From assembly GCF_000829675.1 (NCBI RefSeq), contig NZ_BBRX01000030.1, positions 1-64,000 of the forward strand: 64,000 nt of DNA, given 5' to 3'. The DNA comes from Acinetobacter rudis. GTDB taxonomy: Bacteria; Pseudomonadota; Gammaproteobacteria; Pseudomonadales; Moraxellaceae. Shown here piece by piece: positions 37,147 through 46,563 of this stretch (positions are counted from its first letter, which is position 1; each line of letters starts with the position of its first letter). The position numbers and the translations under genes were made by a program. The notes under the pieces were generated by a model. That model saw only the letters and a program-made list of their open reading frames with translations. It was not told the origin of the DNA and did no database searches.

Positions 37147-39591
37147 TTAGAACTTGTATTTTAGCCCGAGGTTATAGTTACGCCCTTCACCCCATGTATA
37201 TGTGCTATACCAGCTAAAAATCGTGTAGTATTTTTTATCCAGTAAGTTATTTACATTAAAGCTAAATGAAAGTTGATCATTCAATGTGTAATTTGCCATA
37301 GCATCGACTAACCAGTAGTCAGAAACCTCATGCTTAATGTCTTTTGAGTAAAGAGGATTACTCACATCTCCCCATGTTTTATCTTGCCAACGCACACCAC
37401 CACCAAGAGTTAAACCTTCAATCCATTGATTTGGTTTATAGCTGGTATATAAAGTAAACTCATTTTCAGGATTGAGAGTAGATACTTTTTCTCCCTGATT
37501 TTTTGATATACGATGGTTAAATCCAGCATGTAAATTCCAATCTGGTAGAATTTCACCTGTGACCTCAATTTCATAACCTTTGGTTTTAACACCTTGAATT
37601 GCTTTATAAGCAACATCACCAGAGGCAGTTTTTTCACCACTTTCTACAGCAAAATTATCTTGCAACAACTGGAAGTAAGCCAAACTGGCATTTAAACGTC
37701 CATCATAAAATTCACCTTTAATACCAAGCTCGTAGTTACGACCTTCTTGTGGGTCTAGCGTCTTTTCATTAATATCTTTCGCAGTTTGTGGTTTAAAAAT
37801 CGTGCTATAACTTGTATATAATGCAAAGTTATCATTTAAATCGTAGGTCATCCCCAAATAAGGCACAAAGATGCCCGATTTATCAACATCAGGTGTTTTA
37901 TAATTTGCTACACGTCCACCTAAAATCACTTTTAAATCATCTGTTATATTCAATCGAGCAGTTGCATATAGACCATTTTGTTTAGTGACTTCAGTGGTAC
38001 TTTTCATTGGAGACCACTGTGGCTCTGGAACATTTCCTTGCCAGTGATAATAATCATTTATCGCATCAGGATATCCTGCCTCACTATCATAACTGGTGTT
38101 TTTCCATTTACTTTCAGAAATGCTGCTCCCTAAAACCAAATCGTGTGTGCGACCAAACAATTGAAAAGGCCCTGTTGCATATACATCGGCAGCATTACTC
38201 ACCGTTTTGCCAACATAACGACCCAACCACATTGAAGCACCAGTACCATCATCGGGATTAGGATGACCTCCTGCAACTGAACCCAATGCATTGTCATAAC
38301 CATTAATTTGATGATTGAGCTGTAGTTTCACTAACCACTCATTGTCAAACTTATGTTCAAGCGTTGAGAAAACTGTACGCGTATATTGCTCCCACTTGCT
38401 CCATTGAGCACTATTGTTATAGCCCCGAGGCATTTTATTAAACTCGCCTTTGGCATTATAAATTGGGATTCCTCCCCAAGTAGATCCTTTGGGATTATTA
38501 TCTTGATAATCTGCACCCACGGTTAATAATGTGCGATCGGTAAGATCAGCTTCTATTACGCCATAAAATGCTGGTGTTTTTCGCTCATAGCGATCCAATT
38601 GGGATTCTTTATATTGATACGAAGCAACACCACGTGCACGTATGCTTCCATCCTCATTTAATGCTCCACCAACATCAAGATCTGCACGGTACTTATTCCA
38701 AGAGCCTACACCAGCGGAAAAACTTCCTTGAAAGTCCTTGGTCGGTTTTTTACGAATTAAGTTAATGGTTGCCCCCGGATCACCCACTCCTGTCAGTAAA
38801 CCTGTGGCCCCTTTTAAAATCTCAATTCGATCATAAAACGCCATATCACTTAAAGTATTACCTGCGGCAAATCTTGAATCATAGCTCATAGGTATACCAT
38901 CATATTGGAAGTTTTGAATCGCAAAACCCCGCGCATAGTATTCAGTTCTCTCACTGTCATATGTAACGATACTCACACCAGGATTATGATTCATTACATC
39001 ATCAATCGAGGTCAGATTAAAATCATCCATTTCTTGTCGAGTCACAACACTAATCGTCTGTGGTGTTTCTTTGGGTGACAAGACTAAACGCGTTGCTGTC
39101 GCAATTTTTCCTGGGGTATAAGAACCTGAATTTTCTGTAATTTCACCTAACTGGTTTGCTGTCATCACAATCGTGGGTAAAACTACTCGATTGGTTTCAT
39201 CACCCTGCGCTGATTTTACAGTTTCTACTGCTAAATCTTTAACCTCATTTTTCTTAACAACAAACCAAGTACCCTCTGGGTTTTTTAAAATGGTTAAAGA
39301 TGTATTTTTGAGTAACTCAGCAAAACCCTGTTCAATCCCATATCGACCATTTAAACCATGGCTGCTCAACCCTTGTGTAAGAGCAGGATCAAATGATAAT
39401 GAAATACCAGACTGTACTGCAAAAGTAGATAATGCTGTTCCCAATGAACCTGCATTTACATGATACTGTTGAGCGTGTTGTTCAGCATGCCCTACAGCAC
39501 TAGAAGCAATACAGATACCAAACATTACACTGCGAATAGCAAGAACTAAATTCGTTGTTGCATTTCGTTTCAACATTTTTTTCTTGTTCAT
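37147..39591 (-). CDS. TonB-dependent siderophore receptor with STN signalling domain
   Basis: An 814-residue outer-membrane receptor. The signal peptide ends near SSAVGHA (about residue 36). The STN domain (about 42-110, YHVNAGSLGTALSTFAVQSG) is the module that in FpvA/FecA-type receptors talks to an anti-sigma factor. The plug follows (about 160-290: PKETPQTISVVTRQEMDDFN, then RIEILKGATGLLTGVGDPGA), then a 22-strand barrel ending NLGLKYKF with a terminal aromatic residue. The motif GDPGATINLIRKKPT is typical of the TonB-siderophore family (ferrichrome/pyoverdine-like). No FecI/FecR pair is present on either side. Ligand unknown. Confidence 0.9.
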   Translation of the reverse strand: MNKKKMLKRNATTNLVLAIRSVMFGICIASSAVGHAEQHAQQYHVNAGSLGTALSTFAVQSGISLSFDPALTQGLSSHGLNGRYGIEQGFAELLKNTSLTILKNPEGTWFVVKKNEVKDLAVETVKSAQGDETNRVVLPTIVMTANQLGEITENSGSYTPGKIATATRLVLSPKETPQTISVVTRQEMDDFNLTSIDDVMNHNPGVSIVTYDSERTEYYARGFAIQNFQYDGIPMSYDSRFAAGNTLSDMAFYDRIEILKGATGLLTGVGDPGATINLIRKKPTKDFQGSFSAGVGSWNKYRADLDVGGALNEDGSIRARGVASYQYKESQLDRYERKTPAFYGVIEADLTDRTLLTVGADYQDNNPKGSTWGGIPIYNAKGEFNKMPRGYNNSAQWSKWEQYTRTVFSTLEHKFDNEWLVKLQLNHQINGYDNALGSVAGGHPNPDDGTGASMWLGRYVGKTVSNAADVYATGPFQLFGRTHDLVLGSSISESKWKNTSYDSEAGYPDAINDYYHWQGNVPEPQWSPMKSTTEVTKQNGLYATARLNITDDLKVILGGRVANYKTPDVDKSGIFVPYLGMTYDLNDNFALYTSYSTIFKPQTAKDINEKTLDPQEGRNYELGIKGEFYDGRLNASLAYFQLLQDNFAVESGEKTASGDVAYKAIQGVKTKGYEIEVTGEILPDWNLHAGFNHRISKNQGEKVSTLNPENEFTLYTSYKPNQWIEGLTLGGGVRWQDKTWGDVSNPLYSKDIKHEVSDYWLVDAMANYTLNDQLSFSFNVNNLLDKKYYTIFSWYSTYTWGEGRNYNLGLKYKF

Positions 39592-39647
39592 AGGTGACCC
39601 ATCAAAGTAGAAAAATTAAATCCTTCATACATAAAGACGGTTCACCT
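39592..39647 (-). promoter_or_regulatory. Possible translation-controlling hairpin in the receptor leader
   Basis: On the minus strand, AGGTGAACC (39647-39639) can pair with GGGTCACCT (39600-39592), one mismatch in nine, directly before the receptor ATG. The right arm covers the GGG that would serve as ribosome site. Whether it regulates is unproven. Confidence 0.3.
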
Positions 39648-39711
39648 CAGAAAAAGTGTCATATTTTTTTAAACTCATCGGGATAAAATCACAGACTCAC
39701 TTCACTTCAAC

Positions 39712-40080
39712 TTAAGATTCTGTAATTCTAGATATTGTTCCTTGATGAAATATCAGTTGCCACTCCCCTAATGCATTTAAAATCCAATGTGAAGAACGTA
39801 AAGTGGGTATAGGATTTTTGGCCATTTGTGTTTTATAAATTAAAATCACACTACTCTGAGTTACATTCATCAGTTGATAATCATACCCATGATATTCAAC
39901 GACATCGTCTTCGCTTAACAAAGCAGCTATCACTTCTGATCTACTGACTAAATCTCCCGACTTTGTTATCTCGTGAAAATCTTGATGTAACACTTTATCC
40001 AACCAAACAGAATCATTCCTCTGTGCAGAATATGTATGTAAACTCAATTCTAATGCGATGATCCTATCGATGAATTGCAT
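39712..40080 (-). CDS. DUF4440/SnoaL-like (NTF2-fold) protein
   Basis: 122 residues beginning MQFIDRIIALELSLHTYSAQ with LDKVLHQDFHEITKSGDLVS, the 'xLhpDFxExgxsGxxxs/t' pattern of DUF4440. It ends with a strand HWILNALGEWQLIFHQGT, the conserved 'W.. .g.W.l.fHQgT' ending. The NTF2 cone usually binds small hydrophobic ligands or acts as an isomerase; no catalytic residue can be assigned. It is upstream of the receptor on the same strand, 120 bases away, and divergent from the pirin gene. Confidence 0.83.
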   Translation of the reverse strand: MQFIDRIIALELSLHTYSAQRNDSVWLDKVLHQDFHEITKSGDLVSRSEVIAALLSEDDVVEYHGYDYQLMNVTQSSVILIYKTQMAKNPIPTLRSSHWILNALGEWQLIFHQGTISRITES

Positions 40081-40243
40081 TGTTTCAAATCCTCCTTAAA
40101 GTAAAACATGTCTATCTAATTAAAAATATTCACGGTGTTCATCGTTCTAAAAACCACACCAATCTTTCTATTTTTACTACTTATTTGTTGAATTTACTAC
40201 AATACAATAGCCAACAATGAGAAATTAAATGCGGAGAAAAATA

Positions 40244-40963
40244 ATGTTTGATATGCGTTTAGCTGCAGATCGTGGTGTTGCAAATCATGGTTGGTTAAAA
40301 TCACACCATACATTTTCATTTGCCAACTACTGGGACCCTAAACAAGTCGGTTTTTCTGATTTGCTGGTAATAAATGATGATACAGTTGCTCCTGCAAAAG
40401 GTTTTGGCACACATCCACATCGTAATATGGAAATTATTTCTTATGTATTAGATGGTGCGCTTGAACACAAAGACTCTATGGGAACTGGCTCAGTAATTAT
40501 TCCAGGTGATATTCAATTAATGAGCGCAGGCAGTGGTATCGCGCACAGTGAATTTAATCACTCCCATCATGAACAAGTCCACTTTCTACAAATTTGGGTT
40601 GTACCCAATGAAGTGAATACTGCATCTAGTTATCAGCAAGTCCATATTCACCCTGATGATAAACGGGGCAAACTACACCTGATGATTTCTGCTCAGGGTG
40701 GTGAAAAAACATTGGCAATCAAACAAGACATTAATATCTATGCTGGTTTATTTGATGGTGAAGAGACTACAGAATATACCATGCCAGAGCATCGCTATAC
40801 CTATGTTCATGTTGCTAGGGGCAGTATAGAAATTAATGGAAAAATCTTTCATGCAGGTGATGCTGCACGTATCCGTGAAGCTGGAAAACTCAGTTTAACT
40901 CATGCAAGCAATGCTGAAGTTTTGATTTTTGACATGCGCCCAATCGAAACCCCGAGCATGTAA
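40244..40963 (+). CDS. Pirin family protein (YhhW-like bicupin)
   Basis: 239 residues from ATG 40244, with GGAG eight bases upstream; the frame is open from 40229. The pirin N-domain is clear: RGVANHGWLKSHHTFSFANY, then GFGTHPHRNMEIISYVLDGA with the metal-binding His pair, then SAGSGIAHSEFNHSHHE with the third His and Glu. The second cupin half (about 150-235) is degenerate. E. coli YhhW has quercetin 2,3-dioxygenase activity; here the natural substrate is unknown. It is followed by a terminator and is probably a single-gene unit. Confidence 0.92.
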   Translation: MFDMRLAADRGVANHGWLKSHHTFSFANYWDPKQVGFSDLLVINDDTVAPAKGFGTHPHRNMEIISYVLDGALEHKDSMGTGSVIIPGDIQLMSAGSGIAHSEFNHSHHEQVHFLQIWVVPNEVNTASSYQQVHIHPDDKRGKLHLMISAQGGEKTLAIKQDINIYAGLFDGEETTEYTMPEHRYTYVHVARGSIEINGKIFHAGDAARIREAGKLSLTHASNAEVLIFDMRPIETPSM

Positions 40964-40978
40964 CATCACCCTAAAGCC

Positions 40979-41010
40979 AATATGCCTCAACTGTACTGGT
41001 TGAGGCATAT
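40979..41010 (+). terminator. Terminator after the pirin gene
   Basis: ATATGCCTCAA pairs perfectly with TTGAGGCATAT around a nine-base loop, then TTATTTATT. It starts 16 bases after the stop. Confidence 0.8.
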
Positions 41011-41229
41011 TTATTTATCTAGAGGTAAGAATTTTAAAACAATCAATGACTGGCATAATTTTATAGCAATACTTTAAAACTAACCCTTAAAACACGCTAT
41101 TCAAACATTGCTTTAAGCTTTATGATGAGTACTAGATTTACTCAATTTTTTATATCTAAAACATTGCCACTGAATGGATATCGTATTGCTAAAAAGATTA
41201 TCCATTTATTTTGTTGGAGCTCGTCCTCA

Positions 41230-41679
41230 ATGTCTGATCGCAGTACCAAACAAACAATATTGATGGTCACTACCTTTACCATTTCCCCATTATTTTCCAC
41301 GTTTATTGTGGCACTTATCGTAGGTTTATTTAGTTATCAAGCATATAGTTTTAGCGATGTTGCCTATATGATTGTGCGATTTTCGCTATTAGGTCTAACT
41401 TTATACTTTTTACCCGCAACGCTGATTGGTATTATTTTTAACAAGCAGTTCATGCCACAAGATAAAAGTCATACTTATAAGATATTTTGGATGAGTGTTA
41501 TTGGCTTTGTGATTTCTGCGTTATGGGCAACGCTTTTTGCATATTTCTATGTTGCAAACCTAAGCTCTGAGTTTTCGACTTATATCAGCATTATTCTGTT
41601 GCTTGGTGCTGTTGGGGGGTTAAGTGCGGGCTTTGTTACAGCGCTCCTGCTTAAATTTTTACTTCATCCAGTCAAATAA
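41230..41679 (+). CDS. Uncharacterised four-helix membrane protein
   Basis: 149 residues from ATG 41230, which has GGAG about ten bases upstream. The frame is open from 41122, but the first 36 residues look unlike coding sequence. Four hydrophobic segments lie at about 18-38, 46-66, 85-107 and 115-140, with short polar loops (SDRSTKQ at the N-terminus and NKQFMPQDKSHTY in the middle). No conserved domain is recognised. It is convergent with the following minus-strand pair and unlinked to the pirin gene because of a terminator. It could be an integral stress or transport accessory protein, but no function can be assigned. Confidence 0.6.
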   Translation: MSDRSTKQTILMVTTFTISPLFSTFIVALIVGLFSYQAYSFSDVAYMIVRFSLLGLTLYFLPATLIGIIFNKQFMPQDKSHTYKIFWMSVIGFVISALWATLFAYFYVANLSSEFSTYISIILLLGAVGGLSAGFVTALLLKFLLHPVK

Positions 41680-41702
41680 AGTGCTGGGTAAATCCACCTT
41701 AT

Positions 41703-42848
41703 TTATTCATTTGTCATCGTTGGTGAGTCATTCATATTTGTGCTCACTTCACGATGATCCAGCAATTGATGTTCAAACATCTTAAATAACATTTCTGCTG
41801 CAACTGACTTCTCTTGTAGCCATATATCTTCAGGTTTGGTTCTAAACCAAATACTCTCAACTTCTCTAAAACTTAAGTGACAGTACAGATCTTTAGTTGT
41901 TCTAAAGTCATAGTTTTGGGTGATCTTGATTTGATCCCGCTCATAAATACATTGATAAGCCAGCTTAATGCCAATATGGGATACATCTGTTAACGTTGAA
42001 TAATTCGACATATTATCAGCCAAATGACCAATATATATGTTTTTGGTTTTCATAATCACCATAACAGGAAGTTTTTTACTAGAAACGTAGCGCAGCTTAT
42101 TTAGAAAAACATCACGTTCCATAAAATCAAAAAGCGTATCTAAATCAACTTTTGTTGCAGAAACTATATTTTTACGATTCAGAATCACCTGATATTTAAG
42201 ATGGTCGCTGTTTTGATCCTTTAAATAATCTGTGGTAATCACAAGTTCCATGGTTTCTTTTTGTCGATAACCGCTATACATCGGACAAAAGATAAACTCA
42301 GTTTGACCATATAAAAATCGTTCAAAGATTTTTCGATCAGGATATACGGTGCCTACATAGACTTTTTTATCGTCCATGCTCAACATCACAATTTTATTTT
42401 TAAAATCACTTTCAGTAAGAAAAGCTGAATCATTTAACAACTTATCCAATGGCGTAGTTAAGGTCATTGCATAAATTTTATTAATGTTATTGACCCGATC
42501 TATTCCACGCAGCAAAATATAATTTTTAAGCCATACAAACAATAAGCAAAAAACTAATGCATGACAAAAACTTAGTACCCATAAGATTTTAAGATCAGGA
42601 AAAAAGCTTATATTTTCAATAACATTTATATCTTGATGATATTCAATTAATGAAAATTTAAACAATATGAGGAAAGTAAAAACAAAGCCAATGGAGAAAA
42701 AAATAAAGCCTGTAATTGCACTTTTATAATATAAATGATGTGCAGGAATTTCTGATGTTGAATATTTGGTGACTAAATTGCGATTTTGATAAATATAACC
42801 AATAACAATGACGCTAAGAGCAAATAATAATCCATTCATTAACTTCAA
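41703..42848 (-). CDS. Uncharacterised membrane protein with three N-terminal helices and a cytoplasmic domain
   Basis: 381 residues. Hydrophobic segments lie at about 4-20 (MNGLLFALSVIVIGYIY), 45-68 (AITGFIFFSIGFVFTFLIL) and 88-113 (ILWVLSFCHALVFCLLFVWL). A soluble region from about 120 has the recurring pattern NKIVMLSMDDKKVYVGTVYP and PVMVIMKTKNIYIGHLADN, two similar beta strands that suggest an internal repeat of a small beta domain (possibly SH3-like or Sm-like). No family is recognised. Its ATG overlaps by four bases the stop of the 63-residue gene upstream, indicating translational coupling. Function unknown. Confidence 0.65.
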   Translation of the reverse strand: MKLMNGLLFALSVIVIGYIYQNRNLVTKYSTSEIPAHHLYYKSAITGFIFFSIGFVFTFLILFKFSLIEYHQDINVIENISFFPDLKILWVLSFCHALVFCLLFVWLKNYILLRGIDRVNNINKIYAMTLTTPLDKLLNDSAFLTESDFKNKIVMLSMDDKKVYVGTVYPDRKIFERFLYGQTEFIFCPMYSGYRQKETMELVITTDYLKDQNSDHLKYQVILNRKNIVSATKVDLDTLFDFMERDVFLNKLRYVSSKKLPVMVIMKTKNIYIGHLADNMSNYSTLTDVSHIGIKLAYQCIYERDQIKITQNYDFRTTKDLYCHLSFREVESIWFRTKPEDIWLQEKSVAAEMLFKMFEHQLLDHREVSTNMNDSPTMTNE

Positions 42849-43036
42849 TCATTAGTCATTTGAAGGTTTTCAATTAAACGTGCTTCACGCTTACGTGCTA
42901 ATTCAAGTTGCACTAAACGCATCGTCTCAGCAACTACTTTTTCGGGATCAGCATCTTCACGGATATATTTACAATTGTCCGTTTGGTCCAACAACTTTTT
43001 ACGAATCTGACGTTCTGTTGAAAAGAATAGCATCAT
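42845..43036 (-). CDS. Small charged protein coupled to the 381-residue membrane protein
   Basis: 63 residues, mostly helical and highly charged: STERQIRKKLLDQTDNCKYI, then a helix rich in Arg, Leu and Glu (LVQLELARKREARLIENLQ). The stop codon overlaps the next gene's start by four bases (ATGA-type), strong evidence that both are real and co-translated. The MMLFF start allows the second Met as alternative. No family recognised. It could be a regulatory or coiled-coil partner of the membrane protein. Confidence 0.6.
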   Translation of the reverse strand: MMLFFSTERQIRKKLLDQTDNCKYIREDADPEKVVAETMRLVQLELARKREARLIENLQMTND

Positions 43037-43194
43037 CGTCTCCAGTCAAAACTAGATGTAGTTGCCTGCATTATACCACTCAAAATCTAAAAACAATGAT
43101 TTCGCAGTTCTTTTTTACAACTCTTTATAAAAGTGAGCGCTACATCTTACGGTTCACCCTATCTTAAAATAAGTTAAGTGTGAAAATTAAAACA

Positions 43195-43223
43195 AAAAAA
43201 TCCTGCTCGAAAGCAGGATTTTT
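43195..43223 (-). terminator. Intrinsic terminator after acnB
   Basis: On the minus strand, AAAAATCCTGCT and AGCAGGATTTTT pair around TTCG-like loop bases, followed by T. It lies 23 bases beyond the acnB stop. Confidence 0.9.
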
Positions 43224-43245
43224 CATACTTTACTCAGACCATCAA

Positions 43246-45885
43246 TTAAGACAATTGAGCAGCAGCGATTTTCTTAGTGTCAACGTCAGCAGCTGCATCA
43301 GTATAATCACTCATTTTATCGAAGCTTAAGTATTGATAGATGTCAGCTGACATGCTGTCAATTTGAGCTGCATATTCTTGATATTCAGCAGGTGTTGGTA
43401 ATTTACCTAACACAGCTGCAACAGATGCAAGCTCAGCAGAAGCTAAGTAAACGTTAGCGCCTTGACCTAAACGGTTCGGGAAGTTACGTGTAGAAGTAGA
43501 TACACAAGTCGTATTTGGAGCAACACGTGCTTGGTTACCCATGCAAAGTGAACAACCTGGCATTTCAGTACGTGCGCCTGCTTTACCATAGATGTTATAG
43601 AAACCTTCTTCCATCAATTGACGCTCATCCATACGTGTTGGTGGAGCCAACCATAGACGAGTAGACAATGAACCACCTGGTACTTTATCAAGTAACTTAC
43701 CAGCTGCACGGAAGTGACCAATGTTAGTCATACAAGAACCAACGAATACTTCGTCAATTTTCACGCCTTGAACGTCAGAAAGCAATTTAGCATCATCTGG
43801 GTCATTCGGGCAGCAAAGAACAGGTTCTTTGATGTCAGCAAGATCGATTTCATACACTTTAGTGTATTCAGCATCAGCATCAGCTTTGAGCAAGCTTGGA
43901 TCCGCTAACCATTTTTCCATATTCTCAACACGGCGTGCCATAGTACGTGCATCGCCATAACCTTGAGAAATCATCCACTTCAACATTGTGATGTTAGATT
44001 GTAGGTATTCAGCAACTTTCTCTTCAGAAAGAGTGATTGAACAACCAGCAGCAGAACGCTCAGCAGAAGCATCAGAAAGTTCAAATGCTTGTTCAACTGT
44101 TAGGTCAGTTTCCATTTCAGTCAAGTCGATCTCTAAGATACGACCAGAGAAGATGTTTTTCTTACCTTTTTTCTCAACAGTTAAATCACCAGCTTGGATT
44201 GCATAGTAAGGAATAGCATGTACTAGATCACGTAGAGTGATACCAGGCTGCATTTTACCTTTGAATTTCACCAATACTGATTCAGGCATATCAAGTGGCA
44301 TAACACCAGTTGCAGCAGCAAATGCTACGAGACCAGAACCTGCAGGGAAAGAAATACCAATTGGGAAACGAGTATGTGAGTCACCACCAGTACCAACTGT
44401 ATCTGGAAGAAGCATACGGTTTAACCAAGAGTGAATAATACCGTCACCTGGACGTAGAGACACACCACCACGGTTCATAATGAAGTCTGGTAGGCTGTGT
44501 TGCATTTGTACGTCAACTGGTTTTGGATATGCAGCTGTGTGACAGAAAGATTGCATAACAAGATCAGCAGAGAAACCTAAGCAAGCTAAGTCTTTCAATT
44601 CGTCACGAGTCATTGGACCTGTAGTATCTTGCGAACCTACAGTTGTCATTTTAGGTTCACAGTAAGTGCCTGGGCGTACGCCTTGACCTTCTGGAAGACC
44701 ACATGCACGACCAACCATTTTCTGAGCTTGAGTAAAGCCTTTACCAGAGTTTTCTGGTTGAACTGGTGTACGGAACAATGTAGATGGAGCAAGACCAAGA
44801 GTCTCACGCGCTTTAGCTGTTAAACCACGACCAATGATCAAGTTAATACGACCACCAGCACGTACTTCGTCTAGAAGTACTGGAGTTTTCAAGTCAGCTT
44901 CAGCAATTTGAGCGCCGTCTTTAAATGCAGTAACTTTTGCAGCAGCATGATCAATTTTAAGAGTAACTTCGTCACCCATGTTCATGTTGTTGACATCGAT
45001 TTCTACAGGTAAAGCACCCGCATCTTCCATTGTATTAAAGAAGATCGGAGCAATCTTAGAACCTAAGCATACACCGCCATCTTTTTTGTTCGGAATGTGA
45101 GCAATTTCGTCACCAAAGAACCAAAGAACTGAGTTAGTTGCAGATTTACGAGAAGAACCTGTACCAACTACATCACCAACGTAAGCAACTTGGTTGCCTT
45201 TAGCAACAAGTTCTTTAATTTGGTTTAATGGACCAACTTCACCTGGTTTTTCAGGGTTGATACCATCACGTTCGTTTTTCAACATTGCGTTCGCATGTAA
45301 CGGAATGTCTGGACGGCTCCATGCATCTTGAGCTGGAGACAAGTCATCAGTATTTGTCTCGCCAGTCACTTTAAATACAGTAAGTTTGATTTCTTCTGGA
45401 ACGTCTTTACGTGAAGTAAACCATTCAGCGTCAGCCCAAGACTGCATTACTGCTTGTGCATTAGCATTACCCGCTTTTGCTTTTTCAGCAACATCATGGA
45501 ACGCATCAAATACAAGTAAAGTTTTCTTCAATGCTTCAGCCGCAAGACTAGAAAGCTCTGCATCGTCAAGCAATTCAACCAAAGGAGCGACGTTATAACC
45601 ACCTAACATCGTACCCAATAAGTAAACTGCACGCTCTTTAGAGATTAAAGGCGAAGTCGCTTGACCTTTTGCAAGCGCAGCTAAGAAAGCAGCTTTTACA
45701 TATGCAGCTTGGTCAACACCTGCTGGTACACGGTTTTCAAGCAAATCTACCAAGAATGCTTCTTCACCAGCTGGAGGATTTTTTAACAATTCAACGAGGT
45801 CAGCAGTTTGAGCATCATCAAGTGGTTTCGGCGGGACTCCGAGTGCGGCACGTTCTTCAACGTGTTGGCGGTAAGCTTGTAGCAC
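43246..45885 (-). CDS. acnB: Aconitate hydratase B AcnB
   Basis: Isomerises citrate to isocitrate through a 4Fe-4S cluster in the TCA cycle. 879 residues (E. coli AcnB 865). The AcnB-type N-terminal HEAT-like region (about 1-160) includes YRQHVEERAALGVPPKPLDD. The swivel domain follows (about 165-380), then the catalytic part with GSQDTTGPMTRDELKDLACL and VGTGGDSHTRFPIGISFPAG. Cluster cysteines are expected at the SCMTNIGHF and MPGCSLCMGNQARV motifs, plus one earlier. Domain order (swivel before the core) separates AcnB from AcnA. There is a candidate Fur-like site about 130 bases upstream. Confidence 0.97.
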   Translation of the reverse strand: MLQAYRQHVEERAALGVPPKPLDDAQTADLVELLKNPPAGEEAFLVDLLENRVPAGVDQAAYVKAAFLAALAKGQATSPLISKERAVYLLGTMLGGYNVAPLVELLDDAELSSLAAEALKKTLLVFDAFHDVAEKAKAGNANAQAVMQSWADAEWFTSRKDVPEEIKLTVFKVTGETNTDDLSPAQDAWSRPDIPLHANAMLKNERDGINPEKPGEVGPLNQIKELVAKGNQVAYVGDVVGTGSSRKSATNSVLWFFGDEIAHIPNKKDGGVCLGSKIAPIFFNTMEDAGALPVEIDVNNMNMGDEVTLKIDHAAAKVTAFKDGAQIAEADLKTPVLLDEVRAGGRINLIIGRGLTAKARETLGLAPSTLFRTPVQPENSGKGFTQAQKMVGRACGLPEGQGVRPGTYCEPKMTTVGSQDTTGPMTRDELKDLACLGFSADLVMQSFCHTAAYPKPVDVQMQHSLPDFIMNRGGVSLRPGDGIIHSWLNRMLLPDTVGTGGDSHTRFPIGISFPAGSGLVAFAAATGVMPLDMPESVLVKFKGKMQPGITLRDLVHAIPYYAIQAGDLTVEKKGKKNIFSGRILEIDLTEMETDLTVEQAFELSDASAERSAAGCSITLSEEKVAEYLQSNITMLKWMISQGYGDARTMARRVENMEKWLADPSLLKADADAEYTKVYEIDLADIKEPVLCCPNDPDDAKLLSDVQGVKIDEVFVGSCMTNIGHFRAAGKLLDKVPGGSLSTRLWLAPPTRMDERQLMEEGFYNIYGKAGARTEMPGCSLCMGNQARVAPNTTCVSTSTRNFPNRLGQGANVYLASAELASVAAVLGKLPTPAEYQEYAAQIDSMSADIYQYLSFDKMSDYTDAAADVDTKKIAAAQLS

Positions 45886-46192
45886 GATGTTATTCCTCTT
45901 TTTTTAAAAAATTATCCATGAGTTCCTGCTTTGTAAGCTTCATAGATAATATGGACGTGTAAATACTACTAAAAATCAATGCAAAAGTTAATCCAGACAG
46001 CGTGTTTATTCGTGATGATCATTATTTCATAAATAAATGGACACCGTGTAACAGCTCACTGCATATCTATAGCTAATTCATTGGATTATATACCCTTTTA
46101 GAGTATTTCCTTCACTTAATATGACATCAACAGAAAAAATGGCGTTTTAAAACACCACTTTAGTTTAATATGCTTACAATCTAACTGCCGAA
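45886..46192. other. Intergenic region upstream of acnB
   Basis: About 307 AT-rich bases with the acnB promoter and the weak Fur-like site above. I see no gene or RNA in it. Confidence 0.5.
46013..46027 (-). promoter_or_regulatory. Possible Fur-box-like site upstream of acnB
   Basis: TGATGATCATTATTT agrees with the 7-1-7 Fur inverted repeat (TGATAAT-N-ATTATCA) at 11 of 14 positions. It lies within the acnB leader. Weak match; iron control of acnB is plausible in general. Confidence 0.25.
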
Positions 46193-46471
46193 TTATTCAA
46201 CACCGATGCAATTTTTATGATCTAAATAGTGTTGTAGGCGTTCTCGATTACCTTGAAACTTCACTTGCATTTCATCTTCATGCAGCATGATATGAGCTGC
46301 ACTGAGAAACGAGATTTTCACTTGGTAAATTTGCGCACTCTCGTCTATTAATTGTTGTATATATACTCGATCACCCACACTGAGTACATAGTGGCTGCCA
46401 GCAATCACTGCAACGTGGCCCTCCTCCTCAACCAATAAGTCTGCGTTATGTACATAAGCGATGACATCCAT
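46193..46471 (-). CDS. Hypothetical 92-residue protein
   Basis: Begins MDVIAYVHNADLLVEEEGHV and shows alternating hydrophobic strands (HVAVIAGSHYVLSVGDRVYI, then YQVKISFLSAAHIMLHE), so it is predicted beta-rich with a short C-terminal helix (NRERLQHYLDHK). There is no signal peptide or membrane segment. I do not recognise the family. It stands alone between acnB and a lipoprotein gene. The coding call rests on length, an ATG with GGTG upstream, and amino-acid composition. Confidence 0.55.
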   Translation of the reverse strand: MDVIAYVHNADLLVEEEGHVAVIAGSHYVLSVGDRVYIQQLIDESAQIYQVKISFLSAAHIMLHEDEMQVKFQGNRERLQHYLDHKNCIGVE

Positions 46472-46563
46472 GACAACACCTCAGTTTTTTTATTTTGACG
46501 ATTTATTATTCAATATTTAGATTTGTTTTGCTATATTTTTCATATGTATTATTTAAAACAAAA

